In this document: piece after piece, positions 34,075 through 44,867 of the stretch
Layout of the letters: every line of letters begins with the position of its first letter
How positions within the stretch are numbered: the stretch's first letter is position 1
NCBI GenBank assembly: GCA_036874045.1
Contig: JAZBRI010000009.1
Coordinates: 248,001-312,000, forward strand
Length of the DNA: 64,000 nt
From: Cymodocea nodosa
Taxonomy: Eukaryota; Streptophyta; Magnoliopsida; Alismatales; Cymodoceaceae
Direction: 5' to 3'
The notes under the pieces: generated by a model
Database searches by the model: none
Told to the model about the DNA's origin: nothing
The model's input: only the letters and a program-made list of their open reading frames with translations
Translations under genes and position numbers: made by a program

Positions 34075-35876
34075 TGTAGGATCGTATGGCTACACAAGAG
34101 AGGGGTGAATTGTATATTTTTAATATTTTCTGAAATATAATTGAAACTTTAAAACACAAAAATAAGTCGAGACATTATTTTCATAAAATCATTTTTATTC
34201 AAGGTTTCAATTACAATATACAATTCAATTCTCCTTAGAAATTGTAGATGCAATTATATCTCGATACCATGTATCATCTAAACAATTTCATAACTACAAA
34301 CAGAAAAAACTAATTTGTGGAATTTAAAACATTTCTCCCTGCTTGAGATCTTTCTTCTTCTTTAGTAATTCTTTAGTGATGAATATCTTGTCTTTCTCTA
34401 CTTCACCGAATTTGCTTTCTTTTGATACTTTAAATCTTTAGTGACATAAATAATACCTGGTTCTGCTTCACTGAATTTTCTTCCACTTGAGACTTCAAAT
34501 CTTCAGCGACATAAATTTAACCTTATCTACTTCGCTGAACTTTCTTCCACCTGAGAGATTTTCCCGAAGAGGTGTTTTTGATCCCTGAAAATGATTTTTC
34601 TTTTGGTGTGCAGGGATAGTTTTATCCTTAAAAAGATTTTTCTTTTTGTGTGCAAGGTTAGTTTGATCACCGAGAATTCTATACCTTTTATACTGTATCT
34701 TCATTTCATGCATATCCTTCATGTTTAATCGCTACCAGTTTTCCACTTCTCCACGTCTTTTCTTTTTCCTTCATCAAAACACACACATTCTAACCCACAT
34801 TTATATTTCAAATTTTCTTTAATCATCAGTCCTAGATATCTGAAAAATTTCCTACAAAATAAACTTTCTCGTCCAAAATCTTTCATCAAGCGTAATAAGA
34901 AGTTGTTACTTTAATGTTAACTAAACGAGTAACACAAGTATATAAATATAACTTAACGTTTCTAACTTAACGAGTTCCTCATGTGCCATTTCACGTGACA
35001 AGTATTGTAGCTAACTCAACGAACTAAATCCGTGGTGTTACGCTAACTCAACGAACTAGCTTAACCTTTCTTTCGAAAGGTTAAATGATAACTCACCGAA
35101 AATAGTTTAAGTTTCAGATAGTTACGGTTGTAAATCACAAAAAAACTCTTTATTCCATAAAACTAGTGAGACACATGTCAAGACTTGAAAACATGACTTA
35201 AGTTACCTTTCGGATAGTTACGACTGTAAGTCTTCGAAAAAACTTTAATTCACCAATTCAGTAATAAACAAATGTTTTTATAATAAGAATTTTACCACAT
35301 GCAAAAATAACTTAAATTTATAACGCTAACCTAATGCGTTGCCTTAGTATTCAATATAGCAACTCAACGTGTTTAGTTATGTTAACTTAACGAGTTAAAT
35401 ATGTGCACCTCACGTGATACAATACAACATTTGTAACTTATAATTTCACCACGTGTATAACACTAACTTAACGAGTTCGTCTATTCTTTTACTCACTAAC
35501 TTAATGAGTTATCATGTGACCTATTTTAACCTTTAAGCCTCTAACTTAACGAGTTCTCACGTGACCTCTATACAAACAAAACTCTAACTTAACGAGTTGT
35601 CTAAACGTGTACTGTTCATGATACAAAAGATATAACTTTAAAACATATCATGCTTTTCAATAAAAAAACACACGTTAACTTAACGTTTAGTTAAATGAGA
35701 AATTAATGCAACGAAACGACTAGTTATTAACTTTAGATCCAATACAGACAAATATTTATGCTAGTAAGCTTTTTCTGTATTAATTGATGATTTTAATTTC
35801 TTTTCACAAGTAATAGTAATTGAGCAAATATGATTATTTTCATTCAGCACACATCATCAAAACAAAATACTCAATA
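34075..35876 (-). repeat. 5' LTR of element D (1.8 kb)
   Basis: Plus-strand ends are TGTAGGATCGTATGG and AATACTCAATA (the final CA of the element-strand TG has mutated). It matches 25405-27062 except for a replaced U3 segment near 35050-35265 that carries TTTCGGATAGTTACG words typical of the A/B/G LTRs. Confidence 0.85.
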
Positions 35877-36339
35877 GTTTTGATTGTATATAGCTTGTAC
35901 TTAGTAGATTAGAGCATACATGGATTTAGATGTATGGTTATAAGTCCATGTATGCTAGTTTTGTAGTAGAATTGGTAGCTTAGCATAACGTGATGTTATT
36001 TTCGTGTGTGTTGCTTTTTCTTAAGTGATGGATAGAGGGGGACATGAATGAGGTTTCTAATTACTGATTCAACTCTATATGAAGTGATTTCTAACATACA
36101 CATGATTGTTAAGGCAAACATGTGATGAGAATGCATTTACACAAGGCATATCTATAAACTCTAGTGAATTTTATGTTTAATTGTTGGTCCCTATGGACTC
36201 AACCCGTTCTTGCATGCTTTCTATAGTTGGCTCCGTGCGCTTGCGATTATAAATATTAAAACTTGATTGCGTGTTAATTTCATAACATATAAACCCTGAA
36301 CAAGTTTTTAGCGTCGTTGTCGGGGACCATGCCAATTTC
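35877..36339 (+). repeat. Gypsy LTR 3'-end fragment with Asp-tRNA-type primer site
   Basis: The text near 36185-36260 (CTATGGACTCAACCCGT..., then CGCTTGCGATTATAA) resembles the U5 end of Athila/Tat LTRs. It is followed at 36309-36326 by TAGCGTCGTTGTCGGGGA, two changes from the TGGCGCCGTTGTCGGGGA primer site. No internal coding sequence follows; the LTR end is instead repeated in inverted form. Confidence 0.65.
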
Positions 36340-36380
36340 AAAAACTTGTTCGAGGTTTATATGTTATGAAATTAACACGC
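36269..36380. repeat. 41-bp inverted repeat enclosing a retrotransposon primer site
   Basis: Arms at 36269-36309 and 36340-36380 are reverse complements with only two mismatched positions. They enclose a 30-base loop that holds the mutated primer site. The right arm is an inverted copy of the Gypsy LTR end. Element E coding sequence begins about ten bases later. Confidence 0.9.
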
Positions 36381-36390
36381 AACCGAGTTT

Positions 36391-37193
36391 ACAATCAACT
36401 CTTTTTCATTATGAATTTTAATGCAAAGATGTTTAAATTCAGTATAGGCTTCACTTTTATGTGTTAGGAATATAACCTTGGTAAATCTTGTGAAGTCATC
36501 AACTACTACTAAAATATATTTCCTTCCTCCTAGACTTGTTGTTTGTGTAGGACCAAATAAGTCTAAATGCAATAATTCCAATGGTTGATTGGTGACAATA
36601 TCATTTGTACTTTTGTGTACTAATTTCTTCTATTTTCCAACAATGTAGTCACTACATGGTTTATCCCTTTTAAATTTGAGTTTAGATATACCTCTAAGAA
36701 GATCATGTTTGGTTAGTTTCCTAACGGTTCTCATATTTACATGACCTAATCTTTTATGCCATAACCACTCATCTTCACTAGAAGCAATTAAGCATGCATC
36801 ACTTGCAAGATTTTTAGATGGAAATTCTAATGCATAAATTGAATTATCTCTATAACCAATAAACTTAATTTCAAGGGTATCTTGATGCAATATAAAATAA
36901 TTTTCAGTAGTGAAGAATGGATTGTACCCTTTATCACAAAGTTGACCTATACTTAATAGAATTTGTTTTAAGCCATTTACATGCAAGACATTTTCTATTT
37001 TACCAATTTCAGATGCAACATTTCCTATGACAATAATTCTACATTTTTCATTATTGCCAAATTTAACAGATCCTAAATTTATAACTTTAAAAGATTCAAG
37101 AAATCTTTTCTTACTTGCCATATGCTTTGAACATCCATTGTCAATAATACATTTTGACGTTTGAGTTTGCTTGTCCTTGCAATCCTGCAAGTC
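36391..37193 (-). pseudogene. Element E pol: protease, GAG-pre-integrase, start of integrase
   Basis: Protease reads CIIDNGCSKHMASKK, where B has WIIDNGCSKHMTG. GAG-pre-integrase is WHKRLGHVNMRTVRKL with CSDY in place of CxxC. After a stop near 36633 comes LHLDLFGPTQTTSLGGRKY with the first catalytic Asp, and the sequence ends before the second. It is +1 to gag, as in A and B. Truncated and inactive. Confidence 0.8.
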
Positions 37194-38723
37194 ATATTAA
37201 AATTAAGGCTTTTGATACCCAAATCTTCTTGGGTCCACCAATGTTAGTCCTTAACATATTAAATTTTTTGCCTCTTGATAGCCACATATATCCATATCTT
37301 CTTTTGATAGCAAAGACTATAGTGCCATCTCTATAAGATTGAATCATTCCACTACAGTAGGGAATTTCCTATGGAGTAGCATACCCTAGGCTAAATTTAT
37401 TTAATCCTATTCTTTAGGATCGTATAATCTTATTTAAACTACTTTCTCCTTTAGTAAATTTACATATAGTATTTTTTAAATCTGTAGTTTCTGCTAATAA
37501 GTTTTTATTTTCTTCTTTCAAATCAAAATTATTATAACTATAATTATCTAGTTTTGTTTTTAAATCTCTATTATCAACTAAGGCATTTTCTAATTTAGTA
37601 AATGCATCTTCTAAACAAGGGTTTAAACCTTTAATTTCTTTCTTATAATTTTTACATTTTACATGCAAACTATCTACTATACAAAGAAGACTATTTATAT
37701 GTAAATCATTGTTTTCATTATCTGAACAATAAGGGGATGTGGAGCATACCTCCTATGTAGTAATGCATACATTTCTAGAAACCTCTTCCTCAGAATCTGA
37801 AAAGCTACTGGATGAACTATTGTCATCCCATGTAGCTTTTAGTGTCATTTTCTTTTTGTTCTTCTTCCTCCACTTTTACTTATCCTCTTCCTATTAAAAA
37901 GGATAGTAGAGTTGAATATGTCCCAATTTCTTACATTTGATCTTAAGGTACTAACTTTGCTTCTATGTTTTATCATTTTTTATAAATTCCTAGCTAGCAG
38001 TAATACTTCATCTTCTTCTGAACTTAATTGTTCTTCTGTAGAGGGAAAAGCTAGTTCTTTCTTCTTTTCCACTTTTCTTTCAGTGACTCCCTCCTCTTCC
38101 TTTCATTCCTTCATTTGTACTTCATGAGTAAGAAGATTTCCTAACAAATCTTCAACTAAGTAGTTGTTCAGATCCTTTGAGTCTTGTATGAATGTTGACT
38201 TTTGTTTCCATTTAGCTATCAAACTCCTTAGGATCTTTTGTACCTGTTCACAGTTAGAAAATTCTTTTCTAAGGCCTCTCAATTCATTTACAATTCTTGT
38301 AAACCTTGAAAACATATCAATAATATTCTCATTATCAATCATTTTGAATAATTCATATTTTCCTAGAAAAATACTAATTTTAGTGTCTTTTACTTGATTA
38401 GTTCCTTCATAAGTAATCTTAAGGGTTTTCCAAGCCTCATAGGAAGACTTACATGCAAAAATTTTATTATACTGTTCAATAGTAAGTGCATAGTAAATTG
38501 TATTTAAACTACGAGCATCTATCTAAATGATTCTTTCATCCTCCTCAATCTAATCATTTTCATGATTGGTTGGAAGTTGTGCACCATGTACAACCATTCT
38601 CCAAAGCTTTACATCTGAGCTCCTAAGAAAACACTCCGTCCGATTTTTCCAGTAATTATAATTGCTACCATTAAATAGGAGAGGTCGATGGATGTTCTAA
38701 CCTTCTGCTAAATGAAAAGCCAT
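37192..38723 (-). pseudogene. Element E gag
   Basis: It starts MAFHLAEG near the primer site and follows the B gag closely (ILRSLIAKWKQKSTFIQDSKDLNNY; LGNLLTHEVQMKE), then the C-terminal coiled-coil part (37414-37668). Many stops and frameshifts occur, including loss of the zinc-knuckle region in frame. It ends ALILI then TGA at 37192-37194. Confidence 0.8.
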
Positions 38724-38761
38724 GATCTCAAATGGTTAAATCTATGAATTGATATCAACTT

Positions 38762-38773
38762 GCTCTGATATCA
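38762..38773 (-). other. Primer binding site of element E (one change)
   Basis: TGATATCAGAGC on the minus strand, differing from TGGTATCAGAGC by one G to A change. Confidence 0.85.
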
Positions 38774-38775
38774 AT

Positions 38776-39711
38776 TGTTAGGACTAGATGGCTTACCAAA
38801 GGGGAGGGGGGTGAATGGTAAGTTTAAGAATTTTATACTATATTATTGCTAAACGATTTTTAACTATTTAAAGCTTAATTGAACAATCAATAAACCAATA
38901 AACTAAACCACGATAATGTAGGAAAACTTCAGAATTAAAGCACATAGAGAATTTTAGGTGGTTTACTCCTAACAGCTAGTCCACCCCCAAGGTACACCTT
39001 GGGCTTCACTATCAACTTTCACTTACACAATTGTTTTCAAGTTGAAGCAAGATTCAACCACAATTTTGTGCTTTCAGGTTGTAACTCTAACCAACCTTTT
39101 AAAGAAGTTTTCTAGTTGAAACTTCAACAAACCAACAATCTTTTCTTCAATCAGAGATTTAGGTGAAAAGAGCTTTTTCACTTGTATTAGCTTGAGAGAT
39201 TCTTGCACTTTGACTGGATGTGTCTGTATGAATTCTAGTTTTGCTCAATAGCTCTCACTATATGTATTTGTATGTATATTGATCTTTATTTTTTTCTTCA
39301 ACACTCAATTTCTTTTTATGCCCAAGGATTATAACTATCAAAAATAGATTCAATGTTACTTAGCCTATTGTACTTAACAAATTGTCCGACCTAAATTTGG
39401 AAGGTTACCATTGTGTGAGTACTATTTCTGAAACCTTCAAATTTCTTGTTTTCCAGAATGTTTCAACTGAAACCTTTCGAAAGCTTTTCTAAAACCTTTT
39501 GAAGACTTAAGAAGTCTTTTATCCTTATCATGTGAATATTTAAGTTCATCACATGAGGTATATTTAAATTTGAATTGCTTGTATTGAAACCTTCCAAAAC
39601 TACTTAACTTTCAGATAGTTTCATTTGAAACCTTTCAAAAATTTCTTTCAAAGTATCTGATTTCTTTGAATAGTTATACCTTTCTGCTTGTCATGTGAGT
39701 CTTTAAGTTAG
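38776..39711 (-). repeat. LTR of element E, truncated to 936 bp
   Basis: It begins TGTTAGGACTAGATGGCTTACC on the plus strand, matches 8812-9714, and is cut at 39711 where Gypsy fragment K starts. Confidence 0.85.
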
Positions 39712-40815
39712 TGTTTAGAATGAAAAAGTACATAATATTAGTAGTTAATGAATGGTTAATTGCATCGTATTTAGCTTATCATATAAGAATTAAGCTATTA
39801 TGTCACAATTATACTATTACATGCCTTAATTAAAGAATATGCATACTTTCAAGGAATTAGTGGTTAATTAAGTATCATTTATGAATGAATTAGAAATTAC
39901 TTCTTTCGCATATTGTTTAGAATAAAATTATGCATAATATTAGTGGTTAATGAATGGTTAATTGCATAGAATTTAGTTTATCATATGAAAATTAAGCCAT
40001 TATGTTACAAATATACAATTATACGCCTTAATTAAAGAGTATGCATAAATTCAAGTAATTAGCATTAATTAAGTATTATTTCTAAAAGATTGAAAGCCTA
40101 GTTTATGTGTGGTTTTATAGAAGTTTACAGAAACTCGTAATATTACTAAGGTAAGTTTACAAAATCTCGTAAAATTAGAAATTATTTCACACGTCAACTT
40201 TTGAATGATTAAGAATTACTTCTTTTACATATTAAATGCTAAATATTATAAGAGTATTTGTTTTATTAAATTGCAAAACTGAACAAGTCTGTTGAGTTAA
40301 GCTTAACTCAACTAGGTTAGTTCGTTGAGTTATAGTTAAGTCAACGAAATAAGTTCGTTGAGTTACACTAACACCATAGACCAATTATTTTCTAATATTC
40401 AACTATAAGTAGTTGCAGGAAAAGGAAATTCAAAGGCAACCACATCGCACAAACCACGCCATGATCTAAATCATGGACAGAAGAAGTAATCACTATCATT
40501 AATATGAGGGAAGGAGATCCAACCAGTTATTTAGGTAGAAGCAGTTATTATTGAAAGAAATATAAAAGGAAAAGAGAAAGAATGAAGAAAAGTGTGTAGA
40601 GAACTACATTAATTGCAGTAAGCATCAAACGTTTTTTGAAGCTCCAACCACTACCAAATACCACAAATCTATCAAAGATTTGTGAGAATACTTTCCGGAT
40701 GTCAGGTCAATTCCAAGTCAAACATGGTGACTAACAACCACTATCAGGAGTGATCGCGTTGCAGGAAGGAAGGACATTTTCACCAAGCACCGAATCATCT
40801 CTCAAAAGGCAGTAA
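39712..40815 (+). repeat. Fragment K: Athila-like Gypsy LTR piece
   Basis: It begins TGTTTAGAATGAAAAAGT and matches the element J LTR start at 57574, and later the J region around 58010-58270, including GAAATATAAAAG. The first ~200 bp are tandemly repeated (39712-39913 and from 39914). A TATA box TATAAAAG lies at 40561-40568. It is cut at 40815 by the LTR of element F. Confidence 0.75.
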
Positions 40816-42481
40816 TGTTAGGAACGTATGGCTTCACTAGAAGGGGGGCGAATGGTGATCAGTGTGTAATTAAAACTTTTTACTAACTTTACTAACTAAT
40901 TTGATTAGTCAATTTGCATAAGTACTAAACAAATATACAAAACATGCACAGTGGAAATAAAAGTAAGAAACACAAGGAAATTTTAGGTGGTTCACCAACT
41001 TGGCTAGTCCACCCCTAAGGATCAATTGGGCTTCACTAAGTGTTTCAACACTTACATACACTTGCTTTCAGGTTGAAGCAAGAACCAACTATTCACTTGA
41101 GCTTTCTAGTCATAGCTCTAACCAACCACACAGAAGTTTTTAGGTATAAACTTTAGTAAACCAACCTTTTGAGTTTTCAGGTCGAAACTCAAACCAACCA
41201 CTTAAATGAAGCTTTAAGGTAGAAGCCACAAACCAAATGATCCTTCTTGGATCAGACTTTCAATGCATGGAGAGCTTTAGGAATCTTCTTGTATATCCAG
41301 CTTTCAATCGATTCTTTGTAGCAGTTAATCTGAATTGAGCTTTTCTTCTGTAATAGTAGTTGATCTACAATGTATACTATATCTCTATATGTAATTGTTT
41401 GTGTAATCTCCCTTCTTAGCTCTACTAAATATTGAATGATCTGTCTGTATTTATGCTTGTAAGTCCAACGATCATATTTTCTCTTCAACGGATTGATTCT
41501 ATTGTACTTGCTAAGTTTGCATGTCTAAATATGATAAGTTACTATTTGGAAGGGTGTTTCAAGATAACCTTCCGATTTTCTCAAACTTTCGGATAGTTAT
41601 GTATGTAACTTTCCAAAGGATGTTCGTAACTCAAAGAAAAACCACTTAAGTCCTTTTGTCACATGAGATTTTAAGTTGTACACGTGAGATGTTATGAGTT
41701 CAGATACTTGTAACATTAACTCACCGAAAAGTTCTTGACTTTCTAATTGTTAGCTATAGTAACTCTCTAATTTTTCTTTTAAGCTTTCGACTGCTGTCTT
41801 CTTATTTCTACACGTGCATAAAAGGATAACTTAAGTTTTCGGATAGTTAAATCTGTAACCTTTCGAAACATTTTGTTTTTTGGATAGTTAGCTTTCTAAC
41901 TCTTCGAAAAATCCTTTTAAGCTTCTGTCTGGATTTCTTCACGTGGGAAATTGGATAAGTTTAGTTTTGGATAGTTAGCCTTCCTAACTTTCCAATTTTC
42001 TTGAACTTTCGGATAGTTAGTGCCTTAACTATCCGATCATTCAACCAGCTATCTTGCAAACTCTACGAAGGCCTTGTATTTTCGGATAGTTATTCTTCTA
42101 ACTATCTAACAATGTATCTACTGCTTTAAACTAACTCTTCGGATATGTAAGCCTGATAACTCACCAAAAATTTATCTCTTCTAGATGGTTAAGCCTGGTA
42201 ACCTTCTGAAATCTTGTTTATCTCTTGCAGCACATACTGAACTATCTGTAATGACTTATTTGCCTTCTGTTCTTCTATTGAACTATCATATCTGTCTACT
42301 GAACTTTCGGATACTTAAGCTTGGAACTATCCAATTTTCCTATAGCTCTATAGCAGCAATTTCTGAACTACCTGTATCTGTTTATCTGCCTTCTGATCTT
42401 TTGCTGAGTTGTCATATCTGTGAAATACAAATTGTTTCCTCACACAGGGTTTTGCATTATCAAAATACTAGGGTCCTAATA
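40816..42481 (-). repeat. 3' LTR of element F (1.67 kb)
   Basis: Plus-strand ends are TGTTAGGAACGTATGGC and GGTCCTAATA. It is the same family as the element G LTRs, whose element-strand start is TGTTAGGACCCTAGTATT. It carries the CGGATAGTTA module set, CACGTG words, and leader hairpin words such as GCTTTCAGGTTGAAGC. Confidence 0.85.
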
Positions 42482-43813
42482 ATCTCCCCCTTTTTGATAA
42501 TGACAAAATCCTTTACATTTAATTACATGTATTTCACTCCCTAGATTGTTTCTATACATTCAGTCACATAGAAACTAAGTAAGGCAAAGATTTACAGTGA
42601 ATACAATAAAATGAAGTTAATGTCTCCCCCTATCTATGTGCTGAGAATTTCAATACTATAATTTCCATATTCTTCTCCCCCTTTTTGTCATTAGATAAAA
42701 GGAGTTCCACAATTTTCTTTTGCTAAAATAACTACCATATTTCTCTCCTTTTTGTTAAGATGTAATATCTGATGTCATAATAATTTTCTAATTTCCATAG
42801 TCCGGTTTGATATCAAATGTTCAAAGAATTAATTACATCAATATCTTCGAATACCAATTTTGATTGTGCATCAAATGTTGATTGTTGGTGTGTTGATATC
42901 AATTGTTGAAATATTTTCATCATTGCAGTCTATTTTCTTCTTTCCCTTTGATGTTGTATTGCTTTTCTTCTTTCTTATTCGAGCACAATATCAATTGAAG
43001 TGTCAATTTCCTTAATACTTGTTTGATACCAGTTGTTGACATATTAATATCTGAGAAGTCAATAATTACTCTCTTGGTTTGTGGTATTTCTTCCTTTGTC
43101 TCGTTTATTTACTACATCATCTGTAAAAACTGAAAAACAGTAGAATTCCAATTGTTAATGTAGCAAATTTATAAATATGCAGTTAATATTTGTAGTTGCT
43201 GCCACAAGCTCTCCCTCTATTTGATTTTTAATAACAAACTATAGGCTCTCCCCCTATATGTGTGCCCTCTGTATATACTTTCTTTTTGCACTGAAGCAGC
43301 ATTCTGAATTCCTATCCGTTTATCTTCTCTTAGATCTTTATTTCAAGAGGTTCTTTCAATTTGTAGAAGATAATTTGAAGACTGTAATTTGTCTACTGCA
43401 GGCCTTGTTTCCTTTAACAAACATGAATCAATCATTGATGCTACTTATGATACCACTTGTTAATTTCAAAACATCATAATTGATCCTTTACTGATTACCA
43501 ACTGTTTAGCTTCTTAAAAATTTCTTTTCACGAGATTCTACTTTTTCTGACACTACTTGTTTCTAACTGTTGCAAATTTTGCTCTCCTTAAGTATCAAGA
43601 TTTTAGGCACGATTTTCACTCAGTCTATGTGAGCACTTTCTACCAATTTATGGTGCCTCTTGCAATACCAAATAGTTGCTCTCATAACAGAATTTCAAAT
43701 TTTCTAGCCTTCTCTAATTGATCATTCCATTGATCTTTAGATTTTGATCATTTGCAGATAATAATTTGACACTATAAATTAGTTGCTCCCCCTAAATAAT
43801 GTAATCCTGCAAT
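42482..43813 (-). other. Non-coding tract of element F with seven PPT-like boxes
   Basis: Boxes read on the element strand as AGGGGGAG or close variants near 42483, 42624, 42674, 42742, 43210, 43247 and 43786. The one beside the LTR is the probable functional PPT. No coding frame is present. Confidence 0.7.
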
Positions 43814-44615
43814 TCAAATAGAAATAGATTTTGGTAGCCATACTTACTTGGGTCCATAAGTGTTAGTCCTAACAATATTTAATTTATTGCCTTTTGGCAG
43901 CCACATTGAACCAGATATTCTTTTGATGGCAAACACTGTTGTACCATCTCTATAAGATCGGATAACACCACCACAATAGGGTATTTCTTGTGGAGTAGCA
44001 TACCCTAGGCCAAGTCTACTTGAACTGTATATTTGAGAATCAATGATTCAATCTAATCCTTTCTGTCCATTGGTAAACTTATGCACAGTATTTTTCAGAT
44101 CAGTAATTTCAAATTTCAAATTTTCATTTTCGTTTATCAATTTATCATTATTGCATTTTCTATTTTCAATATGCAAATTTTCAAGTTTAGTATATGCTTC
44201 TTCTAAACATGTAGTTAAATGCTTAATTTCCTTTTTATAATTTTTGCATTTAACATATAAACTATCAACAATAGACAAAAGAATATTTATATCTAGATTA
44301 TCATTGTCTACATTAGAATCACTTTGAGATGAAGTGGAACATACCTCTTATGCTATATAGCACACGCTTACTATTACCTCTTCATCTGAGCTAGATGAGC
44401 TATTAGAAGAACTATTGTCATCCCAAGTAGCCTTCAATGCCATTTTCTTTTTGTAGCTCTTCTTCTTCTTCATTTCTTTTTCTTCTTCTAGTTGTAGTGG
44501 ACAATCAGGTTGTATATGTCCTTGCTTTTTGCATTTAAAGCATATTAGAGCATTGCTTTTTGATGTGCTGGCTTGGTTCTTTTTATTCATCCATTTTCTG
44601 AACTTTATAGCCAAT
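43814..44615 (-). pseudogene. Element F gag, C-terminal half
   Basis: It runs from FRKWMNKKNQASTSKSN through an intact zinc knuckle CFKCKKQGHIQPDC, the Ser-rich part (WDDNSSSNSSSSSDEE) and a coiled coil (YVKCKNYKKEIKHLTTCLEEAY). It has stops near 44353 and 44045 and an early stop in the last 30 codons. The expected gag end TGA is at 43814-43816. It is very similar to G gag. Confidence 0.85.
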
Positions 44616-44867
44616 TGTTAGGGCAAGTATTACAGGTGTGGAGTATGCCACAAGAAGTCCAGGTTCAATTAGAAGCTTGTTAACAGTAAGTATCCGACAG
44701 TTTTATATTTTCAGTAGGTTGCAGACCCAAGTATCTGGAAATAAAGATTCAGTCGGAGGCTTTGAGTTAACTATTTGAAAGTTAGAAGATTTCGAAGAAT
44801 TACTGGCTGTAATTATCCGAAATGACTTAAAGGACACTTAAGTGGACGTTTGGACAGTTATGAAGCT
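44616..44867 (+). repeat. Element H 5' LTR, first part
   Basis: It starts TGTTAGGGCAAGTATTACAGG and matches the 3' LTR from 56119. It is interrupted after GAAGCT by the LTR of element G. Confidence 0.85.

Larger units (their letters stand above)
25405..35876 (-). mobile_element. Element D: Sirevirus-like Copia with an envelope-like frame, gag deleted
   Basis: On the minus strand the order is 5' LTR (34075-35876), integrase-RT-RNase H (31407-34000), a 1.5-kb non-coding spacer, a third coding frame (27561-29828), PPT boxes (27064-27380) and 3' LTR (25405-27062). Gag, protease, the start of integrase and the primer site are absent: coding sequence begins only 75 bp from the LTR. The five bases outside each end (AGCTG left, GTTTT right) do not match, so no target duplication is seen. 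It is non-functional and probably a recombinant. Confidence 0.8.
36391..39711 (-). mobile_element. Element E: Sirevirus-like Copia, 5' half only
   Basis: On the minus strand the order is LTR (38776-39711, truncated by fragment K), primer site (38762-38773), gag (37192-38723), then protease and the first part of integrase to about 36391. RT, RNase H, PPT and the other LTR are missing. Its LTR matches the fragment at 8812-9714. Confidence 0.85.
40816..44615 (-). mobile_element. Element F: gag-only Sirevirus-like element, 5' part lost
   Basis: On the minus strand a gag C-terminal half (43814-44615) is followed directly by a 1.3-kb non-coding tract with PPT boxes, then the 3' LTR (40816-42481). 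No protease, integrase, RT or RNase H lies between gag and the PPT region. The junction after gag is the same as in element G. The gag N-terminus and 5' LTR are cut off by the LTR of element H at 44616. Confidence 0.85.

Noticed and set aside
35877-36268. Host gene fragment between D and E
   Set aside because: The text ends in a Gypsy-type U5 and primer site; no coding frame is present.
36391-39711. E as the missing 5' half of element C, split by D
   Set aside because: The C LTR and the E LTR belong to different families (different ends and U3), and D lacks matching target duplications, so they are not halves of one element.
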